A DNA stretch of 40,773 nt from a virus. The stretch spans positions 1-40,773 of IMG/VR virus record IMGVR_UViG_3300030333_001235; one strand, written 5' to 3'. The position numbers and the translations under genes were made by a program. The notes below the pieces were generated by a model. That model did not search any database and was not told where the DNA came from. It saw only the letters and a list, made by a program, of their open reading frames with translations. Positions 8,801-20,800 of this stretch are shown piece after piece. The first letter of the stretch is position 1. Each line of letters opens with the position of its first letter.

Positions 8801-11800
8801 AACCATACTGGATCTTCAGTATGGAGATACATAACACTCTTAATATATTCTCTAACTCTGGTTAAGCAGAATAATAGATGAGATCTAGTTACGTTCTGGA
8901 ATGCTATGAAGTTACCTTCACCATCAAACCAATCTTGGGTCATTCTAAACGCACCAGCATTACCACCAGTTACCAAGTCATAACGCACTGCCTTCAGACA
9001 ATCCTCAGCAAATGTTATCGTTAGATTAGTAGTTGGATAGTTAGTTTGTGTGTCACTAAATGCTCTAGCAGCAATTGCTTGCTGGTTAAAGAGAATCATG
9101 TTAGCAATATTCTTACTATTATTCTCTCCACCACCTAAGGCATGAGTCATTAAATCATATAGAGTATCAATAGCAGATGTTACGTTATAGCAAGTACCTG
9201 ATTGATACTGAGTATTACTATTGAATGGGAAGGTCTTAGTTACACTATTAACAAGATAATTTGCTGAGTTATTAACTGCCTCATTAATAGTCTCGATGTA
9301 GATATCTAATAGAGTATCGATAGCAGATGCAGTCTCTTGGCAAGTTTGATTCCATGTGCCGTTAGCATCTTGTCCACCACCACTAAAGTCATAGGTAATA
9401 TCAAGATCTCTTACAACAACCTCAGGTGTATACTTAACAGGCCATATGATAGGCATATCATATGATCTACCAGCAACGTTATTAGGATTACTAATAGCGT
9501 CGGTAACCATTTGGACTAATTGTGTGATTTCATTCTCTACATTCTGTCCTTCATTACCTGTGTAATCATTGGATACTAGTCTATTTCTATAGTAATCAAG
9601 ATCACTTGTAGGCCATGCCCATGAATTTGCTTCTTGTACTTGTAATTTCTGACCATCAGCAAAGTCTGTTACACGAGGATATGTGTGGTTAGTAGCATTC
9701 TGGTCTTGAGAGCAAGTAAATGTTAGAGAATTGCTATCAATAGTAACAGTATCATCTGTTCTTAGAGTGTGTCCAACAACTGTCAGAGTTAATTGACCAG
9801 TAGTAGGCACATAGTATGCATCAGTAGGAGTAAATGTATCTCCAGTATTATTATTCTTGATGCAGTTAGCAAGAGCACTTACAAAGTTATGCTTATAATT
9901 ACCACCCTGTATCAATGCTCCAGTATTAGCACTTACAAATGTATGTTGATGTGTATCACCAGCTGGAGACTTACCAACGTTAACCATTATCATGCCATTC
10001 TGTACTCTAATACCACCTGTCTTACATGACTTGAAGGTATGAGATCCTATGAATGTTGATGGGACTCCAGAGAGTACTTGTATATCAAATGTATCAGTAG
10101 TTACATTAGATACTGCTAACCATTCATTACTTGCATGATCAGTAGGTCTTGGATATAAGTGAGTAGTTTCATGCTGATCAAGATCACATGAGAATCCTAA
10201 TGCATAGTCATCTATGTAAACATAATCATTTGCTTTCTCAATTCCACCTTCGTCAGCAGATACAAATGTATGAGTGTAACTACCACCACTGATAACAGCA
10301 CCAGGTACTGCACTTACAAATTGGTGATCATATTGATTATTAGATGCAGCAACATCAACATTAATTGTTATCTTACCACTTTGATGATGTAGTGAATTAT
10401 GCTTCGCAGAATCAAATGTATGAGTGTAGTTACCACCAGCAGTCACAGCACCAGATGTAGCAGAAGCAAATCTGTGTGTATAGTTACCAGCAACAGTCTC
10501 ACCAACATCAACAGTTATTGTTGAATTCTCCCAGTGGATTCCATCATTAACAGCACTTACAAATGCGTGTGTATATTCACCACCACCTCTTACAACACCT
10601 CTGATAACTGCACCATCTAGTGAAGATACCCATGTATGAGTTGTAGTGTTAGAAGAAGTACCAACGTTAATATCGAAATTATTACCAGATACGTTAGATA
10701 CAGTTAACCAAGAATTGTTAGATGCAGGGTCACTTACTCTTGGATAAGCATGATTTGATTGCCCACCATCTTCAGCACATGTGAAGGTGAATGATTCATT
10801 CTTAACTTGTACCTTATCTCCATTAGCAAATGGATGGTTAGGAATAGTTACTGTCAATACACCAGTTCCAGGTACGAAGTTAGCACCTGTTGGAGTGAAT
10901 GCATTTTCTGATCTTACAAATGTATGCTGAGTAGTGTTAGATGAAATACCAACGTTTACAGTAATAGTAGTATCAGTAGCAGATATAATAGGTACTGTTG
11001 TATCGTAGTATGGGTCATCAGCAGAAGCACCACCGTATCCATTAGGACGTGGATATCTATGCTCACTACCATTAGAGTCAGCAAGACACTTGAATACTAA
11101 TGATTTCTCTTCAATGAAGACTGACTCATGAGCAACCTTAACTCCATTAGGTGCAGCACTGTGGAAAGTATGTGCGTCAGTATTAGTAGAAGGTGCAGAT
11201 GCTAAGACCTGAATATCAAATGTATTTTGAGTTATGTTAGTAACTGGTACCCAAGTATTACTGATTGGGTCAGTTGATCTTGGATATGCCTTAATAGCAT
11301 CATTACCAGAAGCACCACCAAATCCACAACTGAATTGAATTGACTCATCAGTCATCATGATTCTATCACCTATGGTGAATCCATGATTAGCAATGGTGAG
11401 AGTCATAATACCTGTAGTAGGATTATAAGCACCATCAGTAACAGTATGTGTTGATCCACCTCTGAAGTTATGATTACCAATGGTCATTGTCATTTCACCA
11501 GTGGTAGGCTCATAGGTAGCAGCAGAAACTAGGTAGTTAGCACGAGGTGTCTTACCAACGTTAACATCAAAGTTATTACCAGATACGTTAGATACAGTTA
11601 ACCACTTATCATGTGCAGGGTCTGTTGCTCTTGGATAAGAATGATTAGTAGCATTACCATCCATGTCACAAGTCATGACTAATGAATTATCTGCTAACTT
11701 GATTCTATCTCCATTAGAGAATGGGTTATTAGTAACAGTAAGAGTTAATACACCTGTAGCAGCATTGAATGCAGCACCAGCAGCAGTATACTTAGCATGA

Positions 11801-14800
11801 CCAACCTTCTTAATTTCTATAGAATGATCGTATGCTCTATCTCTCTTAGCCTTAAGTCCATTATTAGCAAATGACTGGAAGGTATGAGTGAATGATCCAC
11901 CAGCTCTGATTGTGCCTCTCTTAATTGCACCAGTTTTTGCTCTCTTAAATGTATGTGCAGAGGTGTTAGTAGATGGTGTGATATCTAAGACTTTAACAGT
12001 AAATCTGTTATCGTCAATTCTTGTAATTGTTAACCATCTGTTGCTTGCAGGATCACCATGTCTAGGATAAGCATGCTCAGTTGCATGGTCATCTTTACCA
12101 CATGTGAAGATCAATGAATTGTCTTCAAACATGATCTGCTCACCTGTAGTCATTCCATGACTATTCAAGGTGACTGTCATAACACCAGATACACCACTAT
12201 ATGTAATTGCAGTTGGTGTCTTACCTACAGCAGGTTTAAAGATATGAGCATGATTAGATGCTCCAGAAGGTGATGGGTTTACATTAACTGTTATAGTGCT
12301 ATCAGTTACAGCAGTTACAGCAACAGCATCTTGATATGCAGGGTCATCAGAAGTAGCACCACCAGTACCATTAGGACGTGGATATGCGTGATCAGTTTGA
12401 TGATTATCCTGAGCACAAGTGAATGTCATTGATAGTGGGTTAATATAAACACTATGTGCAGTTGTAATACCGTGATCAGGACCAACAGTAATTTCCATAT
12501 TACCGTTAGCAGGATTGTAGTCTACATTCTGAGGATCGAAACTCTTGAATTCTGATTTACCAACGAAGATATCGAATGTATCTGTATCAGCATTCTCGAT
12601 AGCCTTCCACTTACCACTAATAGGATCAGAAGATCTAGGATAAGTCTTGTCATTGGTACTACCGTCCATTGTGCAACGCAGTGTTATTGCATTGTCATCA
12701 ATCTTAACAAGTGATCCATTATCTAAACCATGACCGTTAGAAGTAATTGTTAAATAACCTGTCTCTCCACTGTATACAGCATTTGTTGGAGTGAAGTTAT
12801 CAATTATATTTCTTGGATATGCATTAGTAGATGAATAACCATCCTGATCACATTCTAATACAATACCACCTGTTGCAATCTTAACACTCTGACCAACCTT
12901 AAGTGGGTGGTTACCAATGTTAAGCTCCATCTCACCTGTAGTTGGAGTATAGTCAGCATCTGTAGGTGTGTAACTAACAGCACTTGTTGTGCCTACGTTA
13001 ACTTCAAATGAATTTGTCTGGACATTAGAAATCTGCACCCACTTACCACTGATAGGATCTGTGCCTCTAGGATAAGCATGGTTATCAGAGTTATTATCCA
13101 TATCACAAGTAAGATTCAATGCATAATCATCTAACTTAATAAAGTCATCATTAGCGAATCCATGATTAGGAACTGTTAACTGTAATACACCTGTAGATGG
13201 TGTGTATGTAGCACCTGTTGGGCTATGTCTTGTTACACCGTCATCAACAATTCTAAGTGAATTATTGTATGCAGGGTCTGTAAGTCTTGGATATGAATGA
13301 TCGGTAGAATTACCATCCATTGAGCAAGTAAATGTCAAACCATTAGGAGCAAGTTTGATACTGTCATTACCCTTCATCAAGGTAGCAACTGTTATACTCT
13401 TAGGTCTAGCAGATACAAATGAATGAGTTGTTGTATTTGTAGATGGTATGTTGAATAATACTTGGACATCGAATGTATCAGTAGTTACATTGAATACCTT
13501 CATCCACTCATCACTATATGGGTCAGTTGCCCTAGGATATGCATGGTTAGACTGATCACCATCTTGATCACATGTGAATGTTACGAATCCATCGTCTACC
13601 ATAATTCTGGTACCATTCTTCATACCGTGTTTCGCAACAGTAAGTGTCATTACACCTGTTGTTGGATTGTATGAAGCATTGGTTGGAGTAAGTTTTGCAG
13701 GAGCAACAAACTTATGATCATAATCACCACCAGTTGCTATTGCTGCTCTAGTAATACCATTAGCAGTTGCACGGACAAATAGATGAGTAGTCTGGTTAGT
13801 AGAAGGTACTTCGTCTAGGACTTTAACATCAAATGTATCATCTGTTGTGTTGTATATTCTAATCCACTCACCACTTACAGGATCACTTGTCCTTGGATAT
13901 GAGTGCTCAGTAGCATTACTATCTTGTAAGCAAGTGAATACTAATGAGTTGTTAGCAATCTGAATACTCTCCCCATCCATGAATCCATGATTAGGAACTG
14001 TGAGAGTCATCCAACCTGTAGTTGGGTTGTAACTAGCATCAGTTACAGAAGCATGCTGACCAGATGCAACGAAGTTGTGGTTATATTGTCCACCACCAAC
14101 TAATGCACCAGAGGTTGCAGATATAAAGGTATGAGCATCACTATTACTGATAGCACCATCACCAACATCTAGTGTGATAGTACCAGTCTGTCTCTTAAGA
14201 CCATTGGATGCAAATGATACAAAGGTATGATCATAAACATCATTAATACCAGACTTACCTACATGGACATCAAATCCTGTACCAGATACATTAGAAATAG
14301 GTAACCACTGATCAAATGTTGGATCTGTCCTTCTAGGATATGTGTGGTTAGTAGCATTCTGATCCTTAGTGCAAGATAGAGTTATAGCATTCTCATCAAA
14401 CTTAACATAATCTTGTGCATGCCATATAGCAGCAGCACTAATATTTGTGCAAACGTGAGTTGTATTATTAGAGATAGCTGCTTGACCAAATAGGTTACCA
14501 ACTTGGACATCATATGTGTTGATACCTCTGTTGAATACCTTCAACCATTGTCCACTAACAGGGTCAGTAGATCTTGGATATAAATGATCAGTTGCCTGAC
14601 TATCTTCATCACATCTAAATGTTAATGATTCATCTCTTATAAAGATCTTATCACCATTGTGAATAGGATGACCAGGTTGTGTAACTCTTAATATACCAGT
14701 TGCAGGATAGAAAGTTACAGTATTAGGAGTGTATGTATTTGGAGGAGTAAAACTATTAGCAAGGGTTACTGTCATCTTACCTTCTGTAGGATGATAAGCA

Positions 14801-17800
14801 ATGTCAGTAGCAGTATGCTCAGTCTTACCTAAATCCCAAATTGGTATATTAGTATCATAGAAGAAGTCCTTCTTATGAGTGATGCAATTTGTAGCAGCAG
14901 ATAAGAATGCATGGACTGATGTATGAGTAGAAGGAATTACATCCAATACTTCAACTTGGAAAGTATGTGTAGATGATTCCTGAATCATGATCCACTTACC
15001 ACTTACAGGGTCAGAAGGTCTTGGATATGAATGACTACTTACATCTATAGCAGTAATACAATCAGTAGAAGCAGAAACGAAATTATGGACTGATGTATCT
15101 GTAACAGCACCTTGTCCACCGTTAACGTTAACTGTAATACTAGTTGATGTTACAGCTGTGATATTCAAATATGTGTCGTATGCATAGTCACGACCAGTAG
15201 AAGTTGCTGCACCAGTTGCACGAGGATATGATTTAGGAGTTGTATTACCATCACTATTGAAATCACATGTTAGAGTAATTGACTCAGGTGTAATCTTAAT
15301 CATATCCTGATTAGGAACCAAACCATGAGATACTCCAAATTCAAGTACCATATCACCTGTTGTTGGATTGTAATCAACATCAGTAGGAGTGAATCTATGT
15401 GTATCCTTCTTACAACTGAATGCTAATGAATTATCAGCAATCTTGATATATGTGTGTGGAAGGAATCCATGATTATTAACAGTAAATTTAAGTAAACCTG
15501 TATTAGGATCATACTTAACATCAGATGGAGTATGAGTTGTGGTTGCTGCTCTAGGATATGTCTTCTGAGCAGAATGACCATCCATATTACATGTGAATGT
15601 TAATGAATCATCCTTAAGTCTTACACTATCACCAGCATGACGTAAGCAATTTGCTGAAGATGTTACATAAGTGTGGTTGTATACACCACCAGACTTAACT
15701 ACAGAAGTTGTAATGCAATTAGGTGTAGCAGACTTGAATAAATGTAATGTTGTATTGCTCTGAGGAATATCTGTTAATACTTGGACATCAAACTCATTAC
15801 CAGTTACATTCTCAACCTTTAACCATGATCCTGATGCAGGGTCGTGGCAACGTGGGTATGTATGATCAGTTGCATGTAAATCCATCGCACAAGTAAATGT
15901 CAATGAATTATCAGCAATCTTAATGAAGTCACCATTTTGTAAGTTATGACCAGGAATACTGATCTTCATCTTACCTGTTACTGGATTGTGATCAATTGCA
16001 GTAGGTGTTAAACCAACATTAGGTGCGAATGTATGAGTTGTTAAATCTGAAGATACACCAACATTTAACTCAATAGTTGTAGCAGTAACATTCTGAATTG
16101 TAATAGGCTTATTATAGAATGGGTCAGCACCACTGTTACCGATATATGCAGATCCAGATGATCTAGGATATGTCTTAGTAGTAACGTTGTTATCTAAGAG
16201 ACATGTAAATGCTACAGAATCCTGTGTTAGTTTAATGTTGTGTCCAACTACTAAATCATGCTCACCAATCTCAAGTATTAAAGTACCATTTGATGGGTTG
16301 TATGTAGCATCAGATACTGTAAATGGTATTTCAGGTGTCTTACCAACATAAACATCAAATTGATCTCTGGATACATTACGGACATCCATCCACTTACCAG
16401 AATAAGGATCAGAAGCACGAGGATATGCATGGTTGGTTGCATTGTTGTCCATGTCACAAGTAAATGTGACTGCACCATCATCAAGTTTTACATAATCACC
16501 GTTAGCAAAGTTATGGTTTGCAACAGTTAATCTCATTAAACCAGTAGATCCATTATATGTTGCACCAGATACACTGTGGATGCTACGATCACGGAAACTA
16601 AACTTCCTATCTGTTGTTAGATTTAATCTACCATTAGATGTATCGAAACTAGCAGCACTAACGTCATACTCTACTTTAGGTGTAATACCAACGTTAACTG
16701 TAATAGAATCTGATGTAGTAGAAACAATAGGTAATGGCTCGTTATGTACTGGATCCTTAGGTCTTGGATATGAGTGATGTGAATGGTGATCATCCATATC
16801 ACAAGTAAATGTCAAGCTACCTTGTGCCAACTTGATATGTGTTCCAGCTGCTAGACTATGTGATCCAATTGTTAAAGTAAGAGCACCAGTCTCAGAATTA
16901 AATGTAGCAGCAGTTGGATTGTAACCTACAATAGGAGACTTACCAACATCAACTGTAAATGTGCCACCAGGAATATCAGACTCAACAACATCTAACCACT
17001 TACCTACGCAAGGATCAGTAGGTCTTGGATAAACGTGGTTAGTATAATGATTATCCATTGAGCAAGTGAATGTCATGGAATTTTCAGTAATCTGGATCTG
17101 CTCACCCTTAGTGATCTTATGTCCACCTACTGTCAGTTTCAAATGACCTTTCGCTGCATCATATTCTGAGTAAGTTGCAACATGATGTGTAGCACCAACA
17201 AAACGATGGTTTCCAACATCTAATGTTAACTCTCCATCAACCTGATTATAATCAGCATCAGATACGTTGTATTCTACTCTAGGTGTAGATCCAACATTAA
17301 CCTTAAATACGTCCTTATTTGTTACCTCTTCAACTAATAACCACTGATCACCAGCAGGATCTTTTTGTCTTGGATATCCATGCTTAGTAGCATAGTTATC
17401 TTGAGAGCAAGTGAATATTAGAGATCCATTGTGTATCTTAACTTGATCACCAGTCTTAAATCCATGATCGTCACAAGTTATCTGTAATACACCACTATCA
17501 GGATCATATGCAGCATCCTTAGCAGTATGAGTTGTAGAATCTGTTAAACCATGATCAGCAATGGTGATTGTCATCATTCCTGACTCAGGATTATATGCAG
17601 CAGTAGAAGCAGTGTGCTCTGTATTACCAACTTTGAGCACTTCTATAGCAGTATTACCAGCAGGGTCACCAGATCTAGGATATGAATGAGTTGACTGATG
17701 GTTATCCATATCACAAGTGAAGTTAATCGAATTGCTGACTAACTTGAGATATGTTCCAACAGTATGATTGTGTGATCCAACATCTAACCATAGATCACCA

Positions 17801-20800
17801 GTGCTGCTATCATATTTTGCATCAGTGATATTGTAAGCAATAGTAGGAGCAGGACCAACGTTAACTGTAAATGTATTAACAGTTGCAGATTCTCCAGCAA
17901 CTATTGAACCAGCAGAGGATCCAAATCCAGCATAATTAGCAGAAGCAAATATACCACCGCCACCTGCTAGACCAGTATTCTGTCCACCAGGAGTAGTTAC
18001 TTCAGATATGAAGTTACCATCTATCCATAGTTTAATAGCACCAGGACCAACTTGAACTGTACCACCAATGGTTATTTCAAATACTATTTCATGATCTCCG
18101 TTATCAAAGTAAGATGATAGATTACTTACTTGAAGATCCATCATTGCTAAACCAGTGTCACTTGTATATGAAGCACCACCAGAATATGAATTAGCACCAT
18201 TACCTGCACGAATTCTAAAGTAACTACCACCGTCTCTAATACCTACCCAGATACCAGCAGTAGAATCACCTGCTTCAAATAAGCAGCAATCTATTGGAGA
18301 TGAAGGTAACTTAGTAACTAATCTGAATACTGCATCTTCAGTAGGTACAATACCTGTGCCAGTATCAGTTGTAGAAATCTTATCTTCACCAAACTTGAAT
18401 GATCTAGTAATGATATTATTAGGTTGGTTAATCTGAATACCATCAGTACCAGAATTGAATAGAGATGTTACAGGTCTTGGGACAGCATCGTATATAACCT
18501 GATCTACAGTATGACCAGCATCATTAGTAATAACCTGACCCTTCATTGCACGAACTGCATACTCTTTCGCTTTGTTAATAATCCAATTAGTTTCAGTAGA
18601 TGCGTTAGTAACGTGGTCTAAATTACCATTATATGTTGTATAGAATTCAGAAGCATACTGCATCCAGTTATTACCACCATACTTGAGGTTGAATACCAAC
18701 GATCTCAAGATATCAGTAACATCATGCACACAGTTAATAGATCCACCAGGAATTAATAATCCAGGATATTGTTGTAACCCAGCAGCAACTGCTTGCTCTG
18801 CAATATATCTAATATTTCCATCAATAGCATCACCACACTTCCAGAATAAATCATCTCTTGGGTTTTGCTCATATGTCTGGACTGGTTTCAAATCAGGCTC
18901 ATGTCCTTCTACATAATCTCTACCAAACGCATTACGCATTACCATAGTGCAGATATCTCTTAGAATCTTAACTACAGTAATAGTTGCTTCATACTCAGTC
19001 TCAATATGCTTAAGTGAATTATCTTCTGTCTCAACATATAATGCAGCAGCATCATATGTCTTCTCGTTACAATCAAATCTTATGTCATGTACCAATGCCT
19101 CGATCATATCGATAACATCATCTTCACAGTTAACATGACCACCAGGAATCTGTAGATTCTCATACTTAGAAAGGTCATTCATTATGCTGACACATTCTTT
19201 AGCAATGAGATGTCTGTTTGTCCAAATAGATTCAGCAGCATCTAGATATCTGTCATTTGAAGATCTATTTGCTTGAGGATATCCTTCAGTATCTAATACA
19301 ATAGTAGAGTCTCTATATGCAACTCTAGTTGTATAAACTGGAGAATAATATTCTTCTTGGACATATGCAGGAAGACCTAATGCATTACCATCATTATCTG
19401 TTAGGTTTGCAGATGTTTCACCAGGAGACATTAGAAGGTTATTAATTGCCTTCATTGAAAGCATCTTGGCATACTCAAATGCATCCATCATTGCACTCAA
19501 TTCATGCTCTACATTGAGTATGTTATTTTGATCATCAAGATACTTGTCTATAACAGATTGTGTCTGATATGTACCACCAGTTACTAGGTCAGCAATTACA
19601 CCAGGAATAATGAAGTCCTTGATATCACGTTCACAGTAGGGTTGACCAAATCCAGGCATCTCAAGGAAGTCATATACAGTGCCATTGATTTCCTTCTCAT
19701 ATTTGTTCTGAATATATCCAGCAGTTTCTTCTGCAATATAATCTCTATTCTTCCAAAGTTGGAATCCACCTTCTCTAAATCTCTGATCATTAGGAGCAAT
19801 AACCTTAAGTAAATCATCACCTAAAGTAGTGATTTCAGCCTGGACATTAGCAGCAGCAGGAGATGAGAAGTTATTAGGAATTCTCAGTCTGGTAGTATAG
19901 ACACCAGTTAATGTAGTATCAGTTGTTGTTATAACATCCTTAGCAAGTTTTACAACTTCATTCCATGTGAATAGTGATTGTAAAATCTCATTACCAATGA
20001 AGTTTAACTCACCACCAACAGTTAGATAAGTTCTTGCTGTATAGATTGTGTGATAGTTTCCACCTTCTCTTAAGTCCTTAACAAGTGCACCTAAGATATA
20101 ATCCTTAGTATCTCTAATACACTTATCAGTACCACCATAGCTGTTTTCAGCAGGTACATCACCCTTAATAGTAAAGTCTGAGAATGCAGCCTTCATTCTA
20201 CCAACTGCTTCTTCTGCTATCCATGCACCATTAAGGTCAATGATATCAGCACAGTCTCTAAACTCTTGACGACCTAAATCAACGTCCTCAATAATAGTGA
20301 GAAGATTAGCATAGTCAACCTTCTTAGCAGCAGCATTAGAAGATCTTGATCCACTATACTCTGCATATACTTCAGTAGTTGAAAGTATAAATGGTGCTTC
20401 ACCATCTAATCCTAATACAATATTATCTTCTGTATAATCAACTTGTGTAGGTGCTGTAAATCCTGTTGTATGATCTGCTGTGCCCTTCTTAATATACAAG
20501 TTATCAATATGACCAGCCCAATGTGATGTCTGGTTAAAGTCCATACCAATAGATGCAGAAGCATAAAGGTATGTGTTAGTATCTGCCCAGTTAGATCCTA
20601 CTTGTGCACCATTAATATACATTTGGGTAACACCAGATGATCTAACAACAGATAGGTGATACCAAGTACCAGTTGTTGCAACTACGTTACCACTATTAAT
20701 TCCTAAAGTTGTGCCGTTATATACCTTAATTGCTTGACCATCCATTCTGATATTCAAACCTTGAGCAGAACTCAAACGACGGAAGTCAAATAGGTATTGT

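Larger units (their letters stand above)
9870..15710 (-). repeat. GGxYxHxFVSA short repeats interspersed in the YPR array
   Basis: Eight copies of a short unit with signature GG-x-[YF]-x-H-x-[FY] are scattered through the array. They are densest at about 9870-10640, where four occur nearly back to back (GGNYKHNFVS, GGSYTHTFVS, GGNYTHTFDS, GGEYTHAFVS). Others lie near 11890, 13720, 14080 and 15690. Each usually pairs with a preceding or following HTF-V-S-A segment and a short ITVDVG or ITINV strand. This looks like a distinct beta module inserted between YPR units. Confidence 0.65.
9622..17838 (-). repeat. YPR repeat array inside the giant gene (26 YPR motifs)
   Basis: Residues about 5461-8199 consist of diverged tandem units. 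The core unit reads YNPxTGxMTLTV-x-NHG, GDxIKIxDNSLxFTC, then x-x-D-x5-H-x-YPRxxDP, and closes with W-x-x-V-x-N-V and FDVxVG or FDVxVL. I count 26 YPR motifs. The first is at 17674-17682 and the last at 9673-9681, an average spacing of about 320 bases or 107 residues. Nearly every unit has a single Cys (FTC-x-x-D) and a His before YPR. A second, shorter unit (GGxYxHxFVSA) is interspersed. The pattern suggests beta-strand modules forming an elongated fibre. No enzymatic motif is recognised. I recall similar YPR repeats in other marine phage proteins; their function is unknown to me. Confidence 0.85.

Noticed and set aside
9622-17838. CRISPR array or noncoding satellite repeat
   Set aside because: Repeats are about 320 bases apart, diverged at DNA level, and conserved as protein motifs in a single open frame; there are no short identical repeats with unique spacers.
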